Notes: a model not told the origin generated them from the letters alone. Counted from the stretch's first letter, positions 48,549 through 57,993 are shown. The stretch: DNA of 64,000 nt from Aerolutibacter ruishenii (GCF_007830115.1 NZ_VLKP01000003.1:186001-250000); one strand, 5' to 3'. Made by a program: numbers and translations.

Positions 48549-49457
48549 ATGCCAGATGCCGCTGCCGACCCGCTGATCGTTGCCATCTCCTCGCGGACCC
48601 TGTTCGACATGGAGGACAGCCACGCGCTGTTCGAGCGCGAGGGGCTGGACGCGTATGCGGATTTCCAGCGCAGTCACGAGGACGATCTGCTGGCACCGGG
48701 CGTGGCATTCCCGCTGGTGCGCAAGTTGCTGGGTCTCAACGAGGGGGCGCCACCGGAGGCGCCGCGGGTGGAGGTCATCCTGATCTCGCGCAACTCCGCC
48801 GACACGGGCCTGCGCATCTTCAATTCGATCGAGCACCACGGACTGTCCATCAAGCGTGCTGCGTTCAGCAACGGGGCCCCGCCGTATCCGTATATCAAAC
48901 CGTTTGGCTCGGACCTGTTCCTCTCGGCCCATGCCGAGGATGTGCGTGCGGCCTTGGCGGCGGGCGTGGCGGCGGCGACGCTGCTCCCATCGCGGGCGCC
49001 CCAGCACCGGCATGACCAGTTGCGCATCGCATTCGACGGCGACGCGGTGATCTTCGGCGACGAAGGCGAGCGCGTCTCGCGCGAGGGCGGGTTGGCGGCG
49101 TTTGCCGCCTACGAGCGGGCGAACGCGGGGCAGCCGCTGTCAGGCGGGCCATTCCGCGGTTTCCTGGATGCGCTGCACCGTCTGCAGACGGTGTTTCCGA
49201 TGGGAGAGAACGCGCCGATCCGCACCGCGCTGGTCACCGCGCGGTCGGTGCCGGCCCATGAGCGTGTTATCCGCACGCTGCGGGAGTGGGGTATCCGGTT
49301 GGACGAGGCGCTGTTCCTGGGCGGCCGCGCCAAGGGGCCGTTCCTGGAGGCGTTTGGCGCCGACATCTTCTTCGACGATTCCGAACACAACATCGTCTCG
49401 GCACGTGACCACGTGGCGGCGGGTCATGTGCCGCACGGTGTAGCCAACCCGCGATAG
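48549..49457 (+). CDS. Cytosolic 5'-nucleotidase (PF06189 type)
   Basis: 302 residues. The N-terminal segment IVAISSRTLFDMEDSHALFE and the HAD-like motifs (RIAFDGDAVIF, FFDDSEHNI) match the 5'-nucleotidase family related to animal cN-I. It would dephosphorylate nucleoside monophosphates, mainly AMP or IMP. AFSNGAPPYPYIKPFGSDLFLS is a family-specific block (shown here only in part: GAPPYPYIKPF). No clear Shine-Dalgarno precedes the ATG, although ACAAT lies just upstream, so a very short leader is possible. It follows nadK on the same strand across the REP-like repeat. Confidence 0.88.
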   Translation: MPDAAADPLIVAISSRTLFDMEDSHALFEREGLDAYADFQRSHEDDLLAPGVAFPLVRKLLGLNEGAPPEAPRVEVILISRNSADTGLRIFNSIEHHGLSIKRAAFSNGAPPYPYIKPFGSDLFLSAHAEDVRAALAAGVAAATLLPSRAPQHRHDQLRIAFDGDAVIFGDEGERVSREGGLAAFAAYERANAGQPLSGGPFRGFLDALHRLQTVFPMGENAPIRTALVTARSVPAHERVIRTLREWGIRLDEALFLGGRAKGPFLEAFGADIFFDDSEHNIVSARDHVAAGHVPHGVANPR

Positions 49458-49462
49458 CGCGC

Positions 49463-49535
49463 TGGTTAGCCCAGCTGGTTCGTCTGGTCCGGTTGCCGGT
49501 TGGCCCGGTTGGTCTGTCCGGCTCGTCTGGCCTGC
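49463..49535. repeat. Low-complexity GGTT/CCGG-rich stretch
   Basis: Degenerate direct repeats of GGTTnG/CCGGTTG type fill the gap between convergent genes (for example CCGGTTGCCGGTTGGCCCGG inside it). No hairpin or coding sequence is evident. Confidence 0.45.
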
Positions 49536-49548
49536 AATAACCGGGCGC

Positions 49549-50112
49549 TTACTCGTTCGCCAATGCCGCGGCGTCGAATGGCAGGCGGATATCCGTCACC
49601 CGCCAGCGCAGGCCGTCACGCGTCATCCCGACCACCAGCGGGTCCTCCGTCTCCGGATGCAGGGTGATGGTGAAGCGTGACGGCGACTGGAAGCGGTATT
49701 TCGCGCCTTCCAGTGGATCGCTTGGTGCGGTGTTCACGTCATTTTCGTTCGGGTTGATGCGGTCGCTGGTGACCCGCCTCACCAGCCCCCGGCCCTCGAT
49801 CAGCGCACCCAGCCCGGCGGGCGTGGCCAGCATGTCCACCACGCCATCGGTGAGGTTGCCGGCCATGCCCAGCGCGATCGCGCCGAGCAGGCCTGACTGG
49901 ACGTCCGCGCCGGCCCTACGCACCAACTGGTCATCCAGCTGCTGCTTGAAGTTGGCACGCAGCGCGGGGAAATCGATGTGTTGCGACAGCGCCGCCGTGT
50001 CCTGGGCTTCGATGGCCTTGCGGATGTTGTGCACGGCCAGGAAGGGGCCTGAAGCCCAAACGCCCAGCAGCAGGACGAGGATGACGAGGCCGACGGCCAG
50101 CAGCTTCTTCAT
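49549..50112 (-). CDS. DUF2939 family membrane-anchored protein
   Basis: 187 residues from the ATG at 50112 (GGAG nine bases upstream). One N-terminal membrane segment (LLAVGLVILVLLLGVWASGP) is followed by a periplasmic domain. HNIRKAIEAQDTAALSQHIDFPALR is the family's conserved block (a helix followed by the FP motif). The C-terminal half includes FTITLHPETEDPLVVGMTRDG. The function of DUF2939 is unknown; the domain resembles folds in small stress-related proteins. It stands alone, separated from the MFS gene by a 198-base gap containing short tandem repeats. Confidence 0.8.
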   Translation of the reverse strand: MKKLLAVGLVILVLLLGVWASGPFLAVHNIRKAIEAQDTAALSQHIDFPALRANFKQQLDDQLVRRAGADVQSGLLGAIALGMAGNLTDGVVDMLATPAGLGALIEGRGLVRRVTSDRINPNENDVNTAPSDPLEGAKYRFQSPSRFTITLHPETEDPLVVGMTRDGLRWRVTDIRLPFDAAALANE

Positions 50113-50182
50113 TCGGTGCGCTCCAATAGGCGATGGGGACAGCATATCCACTGTCTGGCTCCAATCCTGGTCTGAACACCAG

Positions 50183-50240
50183 TTCGATCCGACTTGATTC
50201 GATCCGATTCGATCCGCTTCGGTTCACTTCGTTTCGTTCC
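50183..50240. repeat. Tandem TTCGATCCG repeats upstream of the DUF2939 gene
   Basis: TTCGATCCG occurs at 50183-50191, 50198-50206 and 50208-50216, followed by degenerate TTCG units (TTCGGTTCACTTCGTTTCG). The spacing is 15 then 10 bases. The stretch lies about 70 bases upstream of the DUF2939 start and could be a protein-binding array or a slippage product. Confidence 0.6.
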
Positions 50241-50310
50241 AGTTCCCTCTCGATCTGGAACACGTGGCGGCGGCTGATTTGCCCGAGGGTCACCCGTGTG
50301 CGCAACCGTC

Positions 50311-51531
50311 TCAGGCATCCGCGGTCCTACGGAACGACGTCGCCGTGGCCACCAACACGCCCAAGCCCACGAGCGTGGCCAATGCCCCCGCGACGAACGC
50401 CCATTGGCCGCCGCCATGCTGCCAGGCAACCGACGCGAGGCCGGCGCCCAGCACACCGCCAATGCCGCCGCTGAAGCCATACAGCAGGCCCTGCGCGGCC
50501 ACCATGTCGTGGCGCTCCGGGAACAGCTCGGCCATCCGCCGCATGCAACCGGCATGGAACGCGGCGAAGCTGAACGCGTGTCCGGTCTGCGCCAGTGCCA
50601 TCCAGCCGAAGGACGGACCCAGCCATGCCACGATCAGCCAACGCACCACGGTGACGCCCATGCAGGTGAGCATCACGCGCCAGGCGCCAAAGCGCTGCAG
50701 CAGTTTGGGCGCGAGCCAGAACATGGCCACTTCGCAGATCACGCCGATGGCCCACAGCAGGCCCACGGCCGTTCCGTCGTGTCCCTGCGCGCGCAGGTGC
50801 AGGGTGTAGAACACGTAGAACGGGCCAAAGCCAAGTTGCATCAGCAGGGTGACCAGCAGCAGGCTGCGAACGCCCGGCCGTCGCCAGAGTGGCATCCCAG
50901 TGGGGCGGGCTGCAGGACTGGTCGCTGGGTCGGACTCGACGCCAACTGCCGATGGGTTCACCGGCGAAGTCTGCATCGGGGCATGAGGCCGGTCTTTTCG
51001 GTGCAACCAGGCCGCTGCAACGGTCAACGCCAGCCAGGGCAGGGTCAGCCAGACGAAGGCGTCTTCGCCCAATCGATCGAGCAGCCAGCCATAACTCGCC
51101 GCCACGACCAGGAAGCTGATCGAACCCCACACGCGGATACGGCCGTATTCGTGGCTGCGGTGGGCCAGCGCCGACAGCGTCATCGCCTCGAACTGCGGCA
51201 TCACCGCGTTGAAGAACAGGGCGAACCAGGTGATGGCAAGGAAGATGGACATCGCGCTCGTGGTGCCCGCCAGCGCGGCGAAGCCCAGCAGCGCCAGCAG
51301 GCAGCCGGCCACCAGCCAGTGGCCGGGCACCGGGCTGCGGGCGGACCAGCGCGACCATGTCGGTGGCGCCAGCATGCGACCGCCATACCACAGCCCGAGC
51401 ACCGCGCCGACCACATAGCCGCCGTGGCCCTGCGCCACCACCCAGCGGCCGATGTACGGCGTGAATGCGCCCAATGCGCCGTAGTACCCGAGGTAGAACA
51501 GCGAGTAACGTCGGAAATCAGCAGGCGACAC
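50311..51531 (-). CDS. Major facilitator superfamily transporter (HcaT-like MFS_1)
   Basis: 406 residues with about 12 membrane segments and a central charged, Pro-rich loop (about 180-215). The N-terminal YLGYYGALGAFTPYIGRWV block and the pattern of the first half match the MFS_1-like group that includes the putative phenylpropionate transporter HcaT. Substrate unknown. The start is GTG at 51531, two bases after the stop of the DUF2461 gene, so translation is coupled. Proximity to the kynurenine operon allows the guess that it moves an aromatic compound, but there is no direct evidence. Confidence 0.87.
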   Translation of the reverse strand: MSPADFRRYSLFYLGYYGALGAFTPYIGRWVVAQGHGGYVVGAVLGLWYGGRMLAPPTWSRWSARSPVPGHWLVAGCLLALLGFAALAGTTSAMSIFLAITWFALFFNAVMPQFEAMTLSALAHRSHEYGRIRVWGSISFLVVAASYGWLLDRLGEDAFVWLTLPWLALTVAAAWLHRKDRPHAPMQTSPVNPSAVGVESDPATSPAARPTGMPLWRRPGVRSLLLVTLLMQLGFGPFYVFYTLHLRAQGHDGTAVGLLWAIGVICEVAMFWLAPKLLQRFGAWRVMLTCMGVTVVRWLIVAWLGPSFGWMALAQTGHAFSFAAFHAGCMRRMAELFPERHDMVAAQGLLYGFSGGIGGVLGAGLASVAWQHGGGQWAFVAGALATLVGLGVLVATATSFRRTADA

Positions 51532-51533
51532 CG

Positions 51534-52220
51534 TCAGAACTCGAGGTCGAGCGCGGCGCAGAGATAGTCGGTGAACGGTCCGAGCGCGTCCAGGTCTTTC
51601 TCCACGGTTTGTCGCAGCCGCGGCCCGGTCATCACGTCATCGTCCAGTGACCGGAAGGCGACGAAGTTCTTGCGGCGCAGGTCGTCGGCAAACTCGAAAT
51701 CGTCGGGAAAGCCGCGCGGCATGCGCACCAGCATCTCGCTGTCTTCCAGGTCGAAGCGCTTGCGGAACGCGGGCGCATGTGCTGCCGCCTTCCAGCTGCC
51801 GGGGTTGTCGACGATGAACTGGCGGACTTTACGCACGGTGGGCGTTTCCGGATGCCAGAGGCCGGCGCCGATGAAGCAATCGCCCGGTTGCAGGTGCAGG
51901 TAGAAGGACGGCGCCGCGACTTCGCGTCGGCGCTCATGGAACAGCCGTGCGCCCTGCCACGGCTTGTACGGTGCCTTGTCGTTGGCGAAGCGCGTGTCGC
52001 GCTGGATGCGGAACATCGAGCCGCCTACCGGCCGTGGGTCGGAGCGGAACCGGGGGCTGACGGCCGTCAGTGCAGGCTGCAGGTCCGTCAGCAGCCGCTG
52101 GAATGGCTGCCGCACGTGCGACTCGTAGTCGGCCTTGTGCGCGAGGAACCACTCGCGGTTGTTATGCCGGGCGAGGCCGCGCAGGAACTTGAAGCTGGCG
52201 TCGCTGAAATACTGGCTCAT
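51534..52220 (-). CDS. DUF2461 family protein
   Basis: 228 residues. The N terminus (SDASFKFLRGLARHNNREWF) and the central blocks MFRIQRDTRFANDKAPYK and LQPGDCFIGAGLWHPE are diagnostic of DUF2461 (TIGR02453). The family is widespread and of unknown function, without recognised catalytic residues. It has no signal peptide or membrane segment. It lies 40 bases after sbcB and directly before the MFS gene, so it belongs to the same minus-strand series. Confidence 0.88.
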   Translation of the reverse strand: MSQYFSDASFKFLRGLARHNNREWFLAHKADYESHVRQPFQRLLTDLQPALTAVSPRFRSDPRPVGGSMFRIQRDTRFANDKAPYKPWQGARLFHERRREVAAPSFYLHLQPGDCFIGAGLWHPETPTVRKVRQFIVDNPGSWKAAAHAPAFRKRFDLEDSEMLVRMPRGFPDDFEFADDLRRKNFVAFRSLDDDVMTGPRLRQTVEKDLDALGPFTDYLCAALDLEF

Positions 52221-52260
52221 GGCAGGCAGTCAGGGGCGGGGGGCGACAGTATCGCGCGCG

Positions 52261-53703
52261 TCAGGGCAGGGCTGCATCCAGCCGATCGGTCCAGGCCTCC
52301 ACGGCATCGAGCAGCGCCAGGCGGTCGGCACCCAGATCGCCGCGGGCGCGCAGGTCGGCCAGTTCGTGGCGGACGGTCTCGAAGGTGTACTCGGACAGCC
52401 CGACCGGGCCGCGCAGGCGTTGGCTTCGGTAGGCGTCCCACCGCTGCCGTTCGCCGGCTGACAGGTTGTCCGGCCAGTTGCGTGCCCGGTAGCGGAACAG
52501 GAGCTCGGGCAGACGCGCGTCGCGGAAGGGGATATTCCGTTGTCCCAACGCCTCGGGTGGCGTGGTGCGCACGTCCTGGAACAGGCGCTTGTCGCCATCG
52601 CCGAGAAACCCGTCGTACAGCGAGGCATCGGCGTCGGCCGGGGCGCGCGCTTCTTCCTTGGCGAAGATGCGGCGGACTTTTTCCGCGATGGCCGGGCCGA
52701 CCGCCTGCAACTGCTCGGCTCGCGCGGCGACTTCGTCTGGCAGGATGCCGAGGCGTTCGAAATCCGGTTGCCGCAGGTGTTGCCAGGCCATCAGGGCGGG
52801 GCAGCGGTTGAGATGCAGCTCCTTCAGTGCGACGCGCTCCTGGCCTTCGGGCAACTGTTCGGCGCGCAGGTACAGCGTTGCCGCGATCTCGTCGGCATCG
52901 CGTTCGAGCAGGCCCTTGGGGTCCTGGGTCAGGTCGAACACGATGATGCGGTTGTCGATCTTCGGGTGCCTGGCGAGGGGCAGCACGGGCGCCGCGCACA
53001 GTCGGCTGGCCGGGTAGCGCTGCGACACGTGCAGCAGCGGCGTCATGGCGGCCACGTCCACCAGACTGGCGGCGAAGCGCTTGTCGCGCAGGCGCAGCGC
53101 GTACTCCCACAACCTGGGCTGGGCCGTCTTGAGCTTGCGTGCCAGCCCGATCAGCGCCCTCACGTCGGACAGTGCCTCGTGCGCGTCGCCCTCGCGCACG
53201 CCGTTGGCTTCGGCCAGGTGCTCCAGCTTGAACGAGGGGTCGCCCTTCTCGTTGCGCGGCCACACCAGCCCTTCGGGGCGCAATGCATGGGCCATGCGCA
53301 GCACGTCGAGCAGGTCCCAACGTGTATTGCCGCCACGCCACTCGCGCTCGTACGGATCGTAGAAGTTGCGGAACAGGCCGAAGCGGATGAATTCGTCGTC
53401 GAAACGCAGGGAGTTGTAGCCCAGGCTGCACGTCTCGGGGCGTGCCATCTCGTCGTGGATCAGCGCGAACGCGTCCGCCTCGCGAATGCCATCGCGCAGG
53501 GCCTGTTGCGGCGTGATGCCGGTGACCAGCGTGGCGCCGGGGGAGGGTAGCAGGTCGTCCGCGGGCTGGACGTACACGCTGATCGGCGCCTCGACCTCGT
53601 TGAGGTCCGCGTCGGTGCGGATGGCCGCGAACTGCGCGATCCGCGTGGTGCGCGGGTCCTTGCCGAACGTTTCCAGGTCGTAGAACAGGAAGCTGGCGGG
53701 CAT
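52261..53703 (-). CDS. sbcB: Exodeoxyribonuclease I
   Basis: 480 residues, full length. It is a 3'-5' exonuclease specific for single-stranded DNA, acting in recombination and mismatch repair. The DEDDh active site is visible: D9 and E11 (FYDLETFG), the Asp of YNSLRFDDEF, and His/Asp of HEALSDVRALIGLA. The SH3-like and helical C-terminal domains characteristic of ExoI follow. The gene begins only four bases after the kmo stop, so it may be read through from the kynurenine operon, which is an unusual partner for a repair nuclease. Confidence 0.95.
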   Translation of the reverse strand: MPASFLFYDLETFGKDPRTTRIAQFAAIRTDADLNEVEAPISVYVQPADDLLPSPGATLVTGITPQQALRDGIREADAFALIHDEMARPETCSLGYNSLRFDDEFIRFGLFRNFYDPYEREWRGGNTRWDLLDVLRMAHALRPEGLVWPRNEKGDPSFKLEHLAEANGVREGDAHEALSDVRALIGLARKLKTAQPRLWEYALRLRDKRFAASLVDVAAMTPLLHVSQRYPASRLCAAPVLPLARHPKIDNRIIVFDLTQDPKGLLERDADEIAATLYLRAEQLPEGQERVALKELHLNRCPALMAWQHLRQPDFERLGILPDEVAARAEQLQAVGPAIAEKVRRIFAKEEARAPADADASLYDGFLGDGDKRLFQDVRTTPPEALGQRNIPFRDARLPELLFRYRARNWPDNLSAGERQRWDAYRSQRLRGPVGLSEYTFETVRHELADLRARGDLGADRLALLDAVEAWTDRLDAALP

Positions 53704-53707
53704 GGGC

Positions 53708-55066
53708 TCAGTCGCGGGGCAGCAGGGTCAGGCGTTCGCGTACGGTGGCGTCGACCGTATCCCAGTCCAGGGTGTCAAGCGTGGTATGGCCGCGGGTCAG
53801 GTCGACCAGCAGTTGGCGTTGCTGCTGTCCGCGCTCGAAAGCGACGGCATAGGGCATGCGCTGGAACGTCACCATGGCATAGCGCGGCATGAACCGGTCC
53901 GGATGACGCTCGGCCAGTCGCAGTTCCAGCGCGCGTTGCAGCAGGTAGTCGTCGTCGTCCACCCGGTCGCGCATCTCCAGGTAGTTCTCCAGCGCCATCT
54001 GCTGGATGGCGCGCGCGTTGGGCAGGCGCTCGGCCTGGAATGCGGCGAAGGCCGTGGTCAGGTCAGGGGCTCGGTCCAGGTGATCGGCCAGCGCAACGCA
54101 GTCCTCGAAGGCGCAGTTCATGCCCTGGCCGTGGAACGGCACCATGGCGTGCGCGGCATCGCCGATCAGCACCGCGCGGTCGTCGAGGTGCCAGCGGTCC
54201 AGGTAGAGCGTGGCAAGCAGGCCGGCGGGATTGCGCTCGAAGTCCTCCTCCAGGTTCGGAATCAGCGGCAACGCATCGGCGAAGTCGCGCTCAAACAGCG
54301 CGCGCGCCTCGGTCCCGTTGCGCACCGTCGCAAAACTGGGGTCACCTTCGTTGGGCAGGAACAGGGTGACGGTGAACGTCCGCTCGTCATTGGGCAGGGC
54401 GATGCACATGTAGCGACCGCGTGGCCAGATGTGCAGGGCATTGGGCTCGATGCTGAAGCCACCATCTGGCGCCGGCGGTATCTCCAGTTCCTTGTAGGAA
54501 TGGCCGAGGAAGTCGGTGCGTTCGCCAAGGTCGCTGACGCGGGCCATGGCGGCACGCAGTGCCGACCCCGCACCGTCGGCGCCGACCAGCGCATTGAAGC
54601 CGATCGCATGGGTCGAGCTGTCAATGTCGTTGGTGAACGTCGCGACACGGGCATCGAAATCCACGCCATCAAGCGAACGGTGGAAGTGCACGCGCGCGCC
54701 TGCCTGCTCCGCAATGTCGAGCAGCACGATGTTGAGGTCGCCGCGGTGCACCGACCAGATCACCTCGCTGTCGTCCTTGCCATAACGCTGCAGGTCGGTG
54801 CGGCCATCACGGAAGTGCACCATGCGGCCGCGCATCATCACGGCCTGTTCCATGACCTCGTCGTCGCCCGAGGCCAGGCGCAGGGCGTGGCGACCGCGTT
54901 CGGCCAGCGCGAGGTTGATCGAGCGCCCGCCTGCATAGCCCTTGACCCGCGGGTCGCCGCGTTTTTCGTACACGTCCACCTTCCAGCCGCGTTGCGCGAG
55001 GAGGGTGGCGAGCAGCGCGCCGGCGAGGCCAGCGCCGATTACGGTGATGTGTCGATCAGCGGGCAT
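53708..55066 (-). CDS. kmo: Kynurenine 3-monooxygenase
   Basis: 452 residues from the ATG at 55066, with GGAGG nine bases upstream; the start overlaps the kynU stop by 11 bases. It is an FAD/NADPH hydroxylase making 3-hydroxykynurenine. FAD motifs are ITVIGAGLAGALLATLLAQ, the GD motif VLIGDAAHAMVPFHGQGMN and the ribose-binding YAGGRSINLALAERG. The substrate Arg lies in that last block. The C terminus lacks the membrane anchor of mitochondrial KMO. Product flow: kynurenine to 3-hydroxykynurenine, then KynU. Confidence 0.95.
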   Translation of the reverse strand: MPADRHITVIGAGLAGALLATLLAQRGWKVDVYEKRGDPRVKGYAGGRSINLALAERGRHALRLASGDDEVMEQAVMMRGRMVHFRDGRTDLQRYGKDDSEVIWSVHRGDLNIVLLDIAEQAGARVHFHRSLDGVDFDARVATFTNDIDSSTHAIGFNALVGADGAGSALRAAMARVSDLGERTDFLGHSYKELEIPPAPDGGFSIEPNALHIWPRGRYMCIALPNDERTFTVTLFLPNEGDPSFATVRNGTEARALFERDFADALPLIPNLEEDFERNPAGLLATLYLDRWHLDDRAVLIGDAAHAMVPFHGQGMNCAFEDCVALADHLDRAPDLTTAFAAFQAERLPNARAIQQMALENYLEMRDRVDDDDYLLQRALELRLAERHPDRFMPRYAMVTFQRMPYAVAFERGQQQRQLLVDLTRGHTTLDTLDWDTVDATVRERLTLLPRD

Positions 55067-56351
55067 CGCGCCAGGCCTCCACCGTCCGTGCGAATCGCAG
55101 CACGTCGGCATGGGTGTTGTAGAGAGGGGCGGGGGAAATGCGGATCACGTCGGGTTCGCGCCAGTCGCCCAGCACGCCATGGGCCGCGAGGTATTCAAAC
55201 AGCGCGCGGCCCTGCGGTCGGCCACCGGCCACGCGGATCGACAGTTGGCAGCCGCGACGGGCGGGCTCGCCGGGGGTGATGATCTGCAGCACGTCGGACA
55301 GCCGTTGGCGGATGAGTGTCTCCAGATAGCCCGTCAGCGACTCGGAGCGGGCGCGCAACGTGGCCATGCCGACCTCGTCGTACAACGCCAGCGACGCGCG
55401 CAGTGGTGCCAGCCCGAGGATGGGCGGATTGCTGAGCTGCCAGCCGTCCGCACCCGGCGTGGGTACGAAGTCGGGCCCCATGCGGAAGCGGCTGGCGACT
55501 TCATGACCCCACCAGCCGGCAAACCGCGGCCGCTGTGTGTTCGCATGGCGCTCGTGGACGAAGCAGCCGGCGACCGCCCCCGGCCCGGCGTTGAGGTACT
55601 TGTAGTGGCACCACACCGCGAAGTCCGGGCCCGCGTCGTGCAATTGCAGCGGCAGGTTGCCGACCGCATGGGCCAGGTCGAAGCCACATGACGCGCCCTG
55701 TGCGTGCGCCAGGCGCGTGATCCCGGCCAGGTCGAACGCTTGCCCGGTGCGGTATTGCACACCGGGCCACACCACCAGCGCCAGCCGCGGACCGTGCTCG
55801 GCGATGGCGCGCGCAATGGCCTCCATCGAGAAGGTGCCGTCGGCCTCGTCGGGCTCCACTTCGATGAGGTCGGTGGCCGGATCGAACCCATGGAATCGCA
55901 CCTGCGACTCCAGTGCGTAACGGTCCGAGGGGAACGCGCCGGCCTCCATCAGGATGGCCGGACGCGCTGCCGTGGGCCGATAGAAGCTCACCATCATGAA
56001 ATGCAGGTTGGCGGTCAGCGAGTTCATCGCCACCACTTCGGAGGGCCGTGCGCCCACCAGACGCGCCAGCGGATCGCGGACCAGTTCGTGGTAGCTCATC
56101 CATTGGGCCTGGCCGGTGAAATGGCCTTCCACTGCTTCCACTTCCCACTTGTCCATGACCTCGTCGACATGCGCCCGCGCACCCCGTGGCTGCAGCCCCA
56201 GCGAATTGCCCACGAAGTAGGCCATCTCCCGACCGTCATGGTGCGGGATCAGGAAATCGGCGCGACGGGATCGCGGCACGACCGCCTCGAGGTGCGCAGC
56301 GTGGGCGTCGGTAAAGGGGTCGGCGGCTGCTGTTGCGAATGTGTCGGTCAC
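55056..56351 (-). CDS. kynU: Kynureninase
   Basis: 431 residues. It is a PLP enzyme cleaving kynurenine or 3-hydroxykynurenine to (3-hydroxy)anthranilate and alanine. The PLP lysine is K251 in VWCHYKYLNAGPG. The cofactor Asp lies in GFDLAHAVGNLPL, and the N-terminal FVGNSLGLQPRGA and C-terminal VIRISPAPLYNTHADV blocks are typical. It lies between acmsd (45-base gap) and kmo (overlap). With HAAO and KMO in the same operon, 3-hydroxykynurenine is the likely main substrate. Confidence 0.96.
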   Translation of the reverse strand: MTDTFATAAADPFTDAHAAHLEAVVPRSRRADFLIPHHDGREMAYFVGNSLGLQPRGARAHVDEVMDKWEVEAVEGHFTGQAQWMSYHELVRDPLARLVGARPSEVVAMNSLTANLHFMMVSFYRPTAARPAILMEAGAFPSDRYALESQVRFHGFDPATDLIEVEPDEADGTFSMEAIARAIAEHGPRLALVVWPGVQYRTGQAFDLAGITRLAHAQGASCGFDLAHAVGNLPLQLHDAGPDFAVWCHYKYLNAGPGAVAGCFVHERHANTQRPRFAGWWGHEVASRFRMGPDFVPTPGADGWQLSNPPILGLAPLRASLALYDEVGMATLRARSESLTGYLETLIRQRLSDVLQIITPGEPARRGCQLSIRVAGGRPQGRALFEYLAAHGVLGDWREPDVIRISPAPLYNTHADVLRFARTVEAWRDAR

Positions 56352-56396
56352 GGCGGGGTCATCCAGGTCCCTTGCGGGACAACAGTCGAGGCGAGG

Positions 56397-57407
56397 TCAG
56401 GCGAAGCGCGACTTGGACAGCCCGAGCCACTCCAGCGCGGTGCCGTGGTACAGGCGGGCCTGGGCCTCGGGCGATAGCGCAAGCGATGCGATGCCCGCAC
56501 CAGGCTCCTGTTCGCCAAGCGGGAACGGGTAGTCGGTACCCAGCATCACGCGGTCCGTGCCGCAGGTGTCCAGCAGGTAGCGCAGCGCGCGGTCATCGGC
56601 CACCCATGAGTCGAAGTACAACTGCGACAGGTAGTCTCGCGGGTTGCGCGGGTTGTCCGTTGCCACCAGGTCCGGGCGCATGTTGAAGCCGTGCTCGATG
56701 CGGCCGATAGTGTAGGGAAAGCTGCCGCCGCCATGGGCCAGGCATACCTTGAGCTTGGGCAGCCGCTCCAGCACGCCGCCGAAGATCAGGCAGCACGCCG
56801 CGCGCGACTGCTCGGCCGGCATGCCCACCAGCCAGGGCAGCCAGTACTTCGGCATGGACGGTGTTCCCATCATGTCCCATGGATGCACGAGGATCGCAGC
56901 GCCCAGCTCGGCGGCGGCTTCGAAGAAATCGAACAGCTCCGGCGCATCCAGGTTCCAGTCGTTGACGTGGCTGCCGATCTGCACACCCTGCAGGCCCAGC
57001 TGGTCCATGCAGCGCTCCAGTTCCTGGATCGCCAGGCGCGGCGATTGCATCGGCACGGTGCCAATGCCCGCATAGTGGCGCGGATAGTCGCGGCAGGCCC
57101 TGGCCATGTGGTCGTTGAGCGACTGGTGCAATTCCAGCGCATGGTGCGGCTTGGCCCAGTAGCTGAACATCACCGGGACGGTGCTGATCACCTGCACCTG
57201 CACCCCGAAGCGCGCATAGTCGTCGATGCGCTCCTGCGGATCCCAGGTCTTGGACCAGACCTCGCGGAAGAACTTGCCGTCCTTGTAGATGCGGTGGCGG
57301 CCGTCCTCGGTGTGATGGATCACCGGGAAACGCAGGTCGCCGTACTTGCGTGCCAGGTCCGGCCAGTCGCGCGGCAGGTAGTGGGCGTGGGTGTCGATTT
57401 TCAGCAT
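56397..57407 (-). CDS. 2-amino-3-carboxymuconate-6-semialdehyde decarboxylase (ACMSD)
   Basis: 336 residues from the ATG at 57407. It is an amidohydrolase-fold zinc decarboxylase converting ACMS to 2-aminomuconate-6-semialdehyde with release of CO2, which diverts the pathway from quinolinate/NAD. Metal and catalytic residues are all visible: H7 and H9 (KIDTHAHYLP), H175 (LVHPWDM), H225 (LAHGGGSFPYTIGR) and D292 (LGTDYPFPLGE), offset by two or three from the Pseudomonas enzyme. It lies 13 bases after the HAAO gene. This is nbaD of the nitrobenzoate/kynurenine literature. Confidence 0.95.
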   Translation of the reverse strand: MLKIDTHAHYLPRDWPDLARKYGDLRFPVIHHTEDGRHRIYKDGKFFREVWSKTWDPQERIDDYARFGVQVQVISTVPVMFSYWAKPHHALELHQSLNDHMARACRDYPRHYAGIGTVPMQSPRLAIQELERCMDQLGLQGVQIGSHVNDWNLDAPELFDFFEAAAELGAAILVHPWDMMGTPSMPKYWLPWLVGMPAEQSRAACCLIFGGVLERLPKLKVCLAHGGGSFPYTIGRIEHGFNMRPDLVATDNPRNPRDYLSQLYFDSWVADDRALRYLLDTCGTDRVMLGTDYPFPLGEQEPGAGIASLALSPEAQARLYHGTALEWLGLSKSRFA

Positions 57408-57420
57408 CGCGTGTCCGGGC

Positions 57421-57969
57421 TCAGGTGATGTCGGCCTGCGAATCGGCCTGCAGTTCGTAGCGGCTGGGACGCGGGTTGAGGGTGCCGCACTGGCTGCACG
57501 TGCGCAGGGCCTCGTCGCGGTAGAACCGCTCGAACACGCGGAAGAAGTCCTGCTCGATATCCACCAGGTGGAATTTTTCCTCATACAGCTTGTGGTTGCA
57601 GTTCACGCAGAACCACATCAGTGCGTCATTCTCGTGGGCGAGTCGCCTGCGTTCTATCACCAGCCCGATCGAGCCGGGCATGCGCTGCGGGCTGTGCGGT
57701 ACGCATGGTGGCAGGTAGAACATCTCACCGGCGCGGATCGGGATGTCGCGTGCGGCGCCATCCTCCTGGATCCGCAGTACCATCTCGCCCTCCAGCTGGT
57801 AGAAGAACTCCGGGCCTTCTTCCCAGTGATAGTCGGTCCGGGCGTTGGGCCCGCCCACGATCATGACGATGTAGTCGCCATCGACGATGCACTTGTTGCC
57901 CACCGGCGGCTTGAGCAGGTGGCGGTGTTCGTCGATCCAGGCCTGCAGGTTGATCGGGGCGGGTAGCAT
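57421..57969 (-). CDS. 3-hydroxyanthranilate 3,4-dioxygenase
   Basis: 182 residues, a single cupin. It cleaves 3-hydroxyanthranilate to ACMS. The catalytic iron ligands are H48, E54 and H92 ([14 protein letters not shown] and PPCVPHSP). The rubredoxin-like second metal site is complete: C121/C124 (FCVNCNH) and C158/C161 (TCSQCG), each three below the Cupriavidus numbering. This bacterial type is known as nbaC. It lies 24 bases after the ridA gene and 13 before acmsd. Confidence 0.96.
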   Translation of the reverse strand: MLPAPINLQAWIDEHRHLLKPPVGNKCIVDGDYIVMIVGGPNARTDYHWEEGPEFFYQLEGEMVLRIQEDGAARDIPIRAGEMFYLPPCVPHSPQRMPGSIGLVIERRRLAHENDALMWFCVNCNHKLYEEKFHLVDIEQDFFRVFERFYRDEALRTCSQCGTLNPRPSRYELQADSQADIT

Positions 57970-57993
57970 GGCAGCGGATCCTGGTGATCGTGG

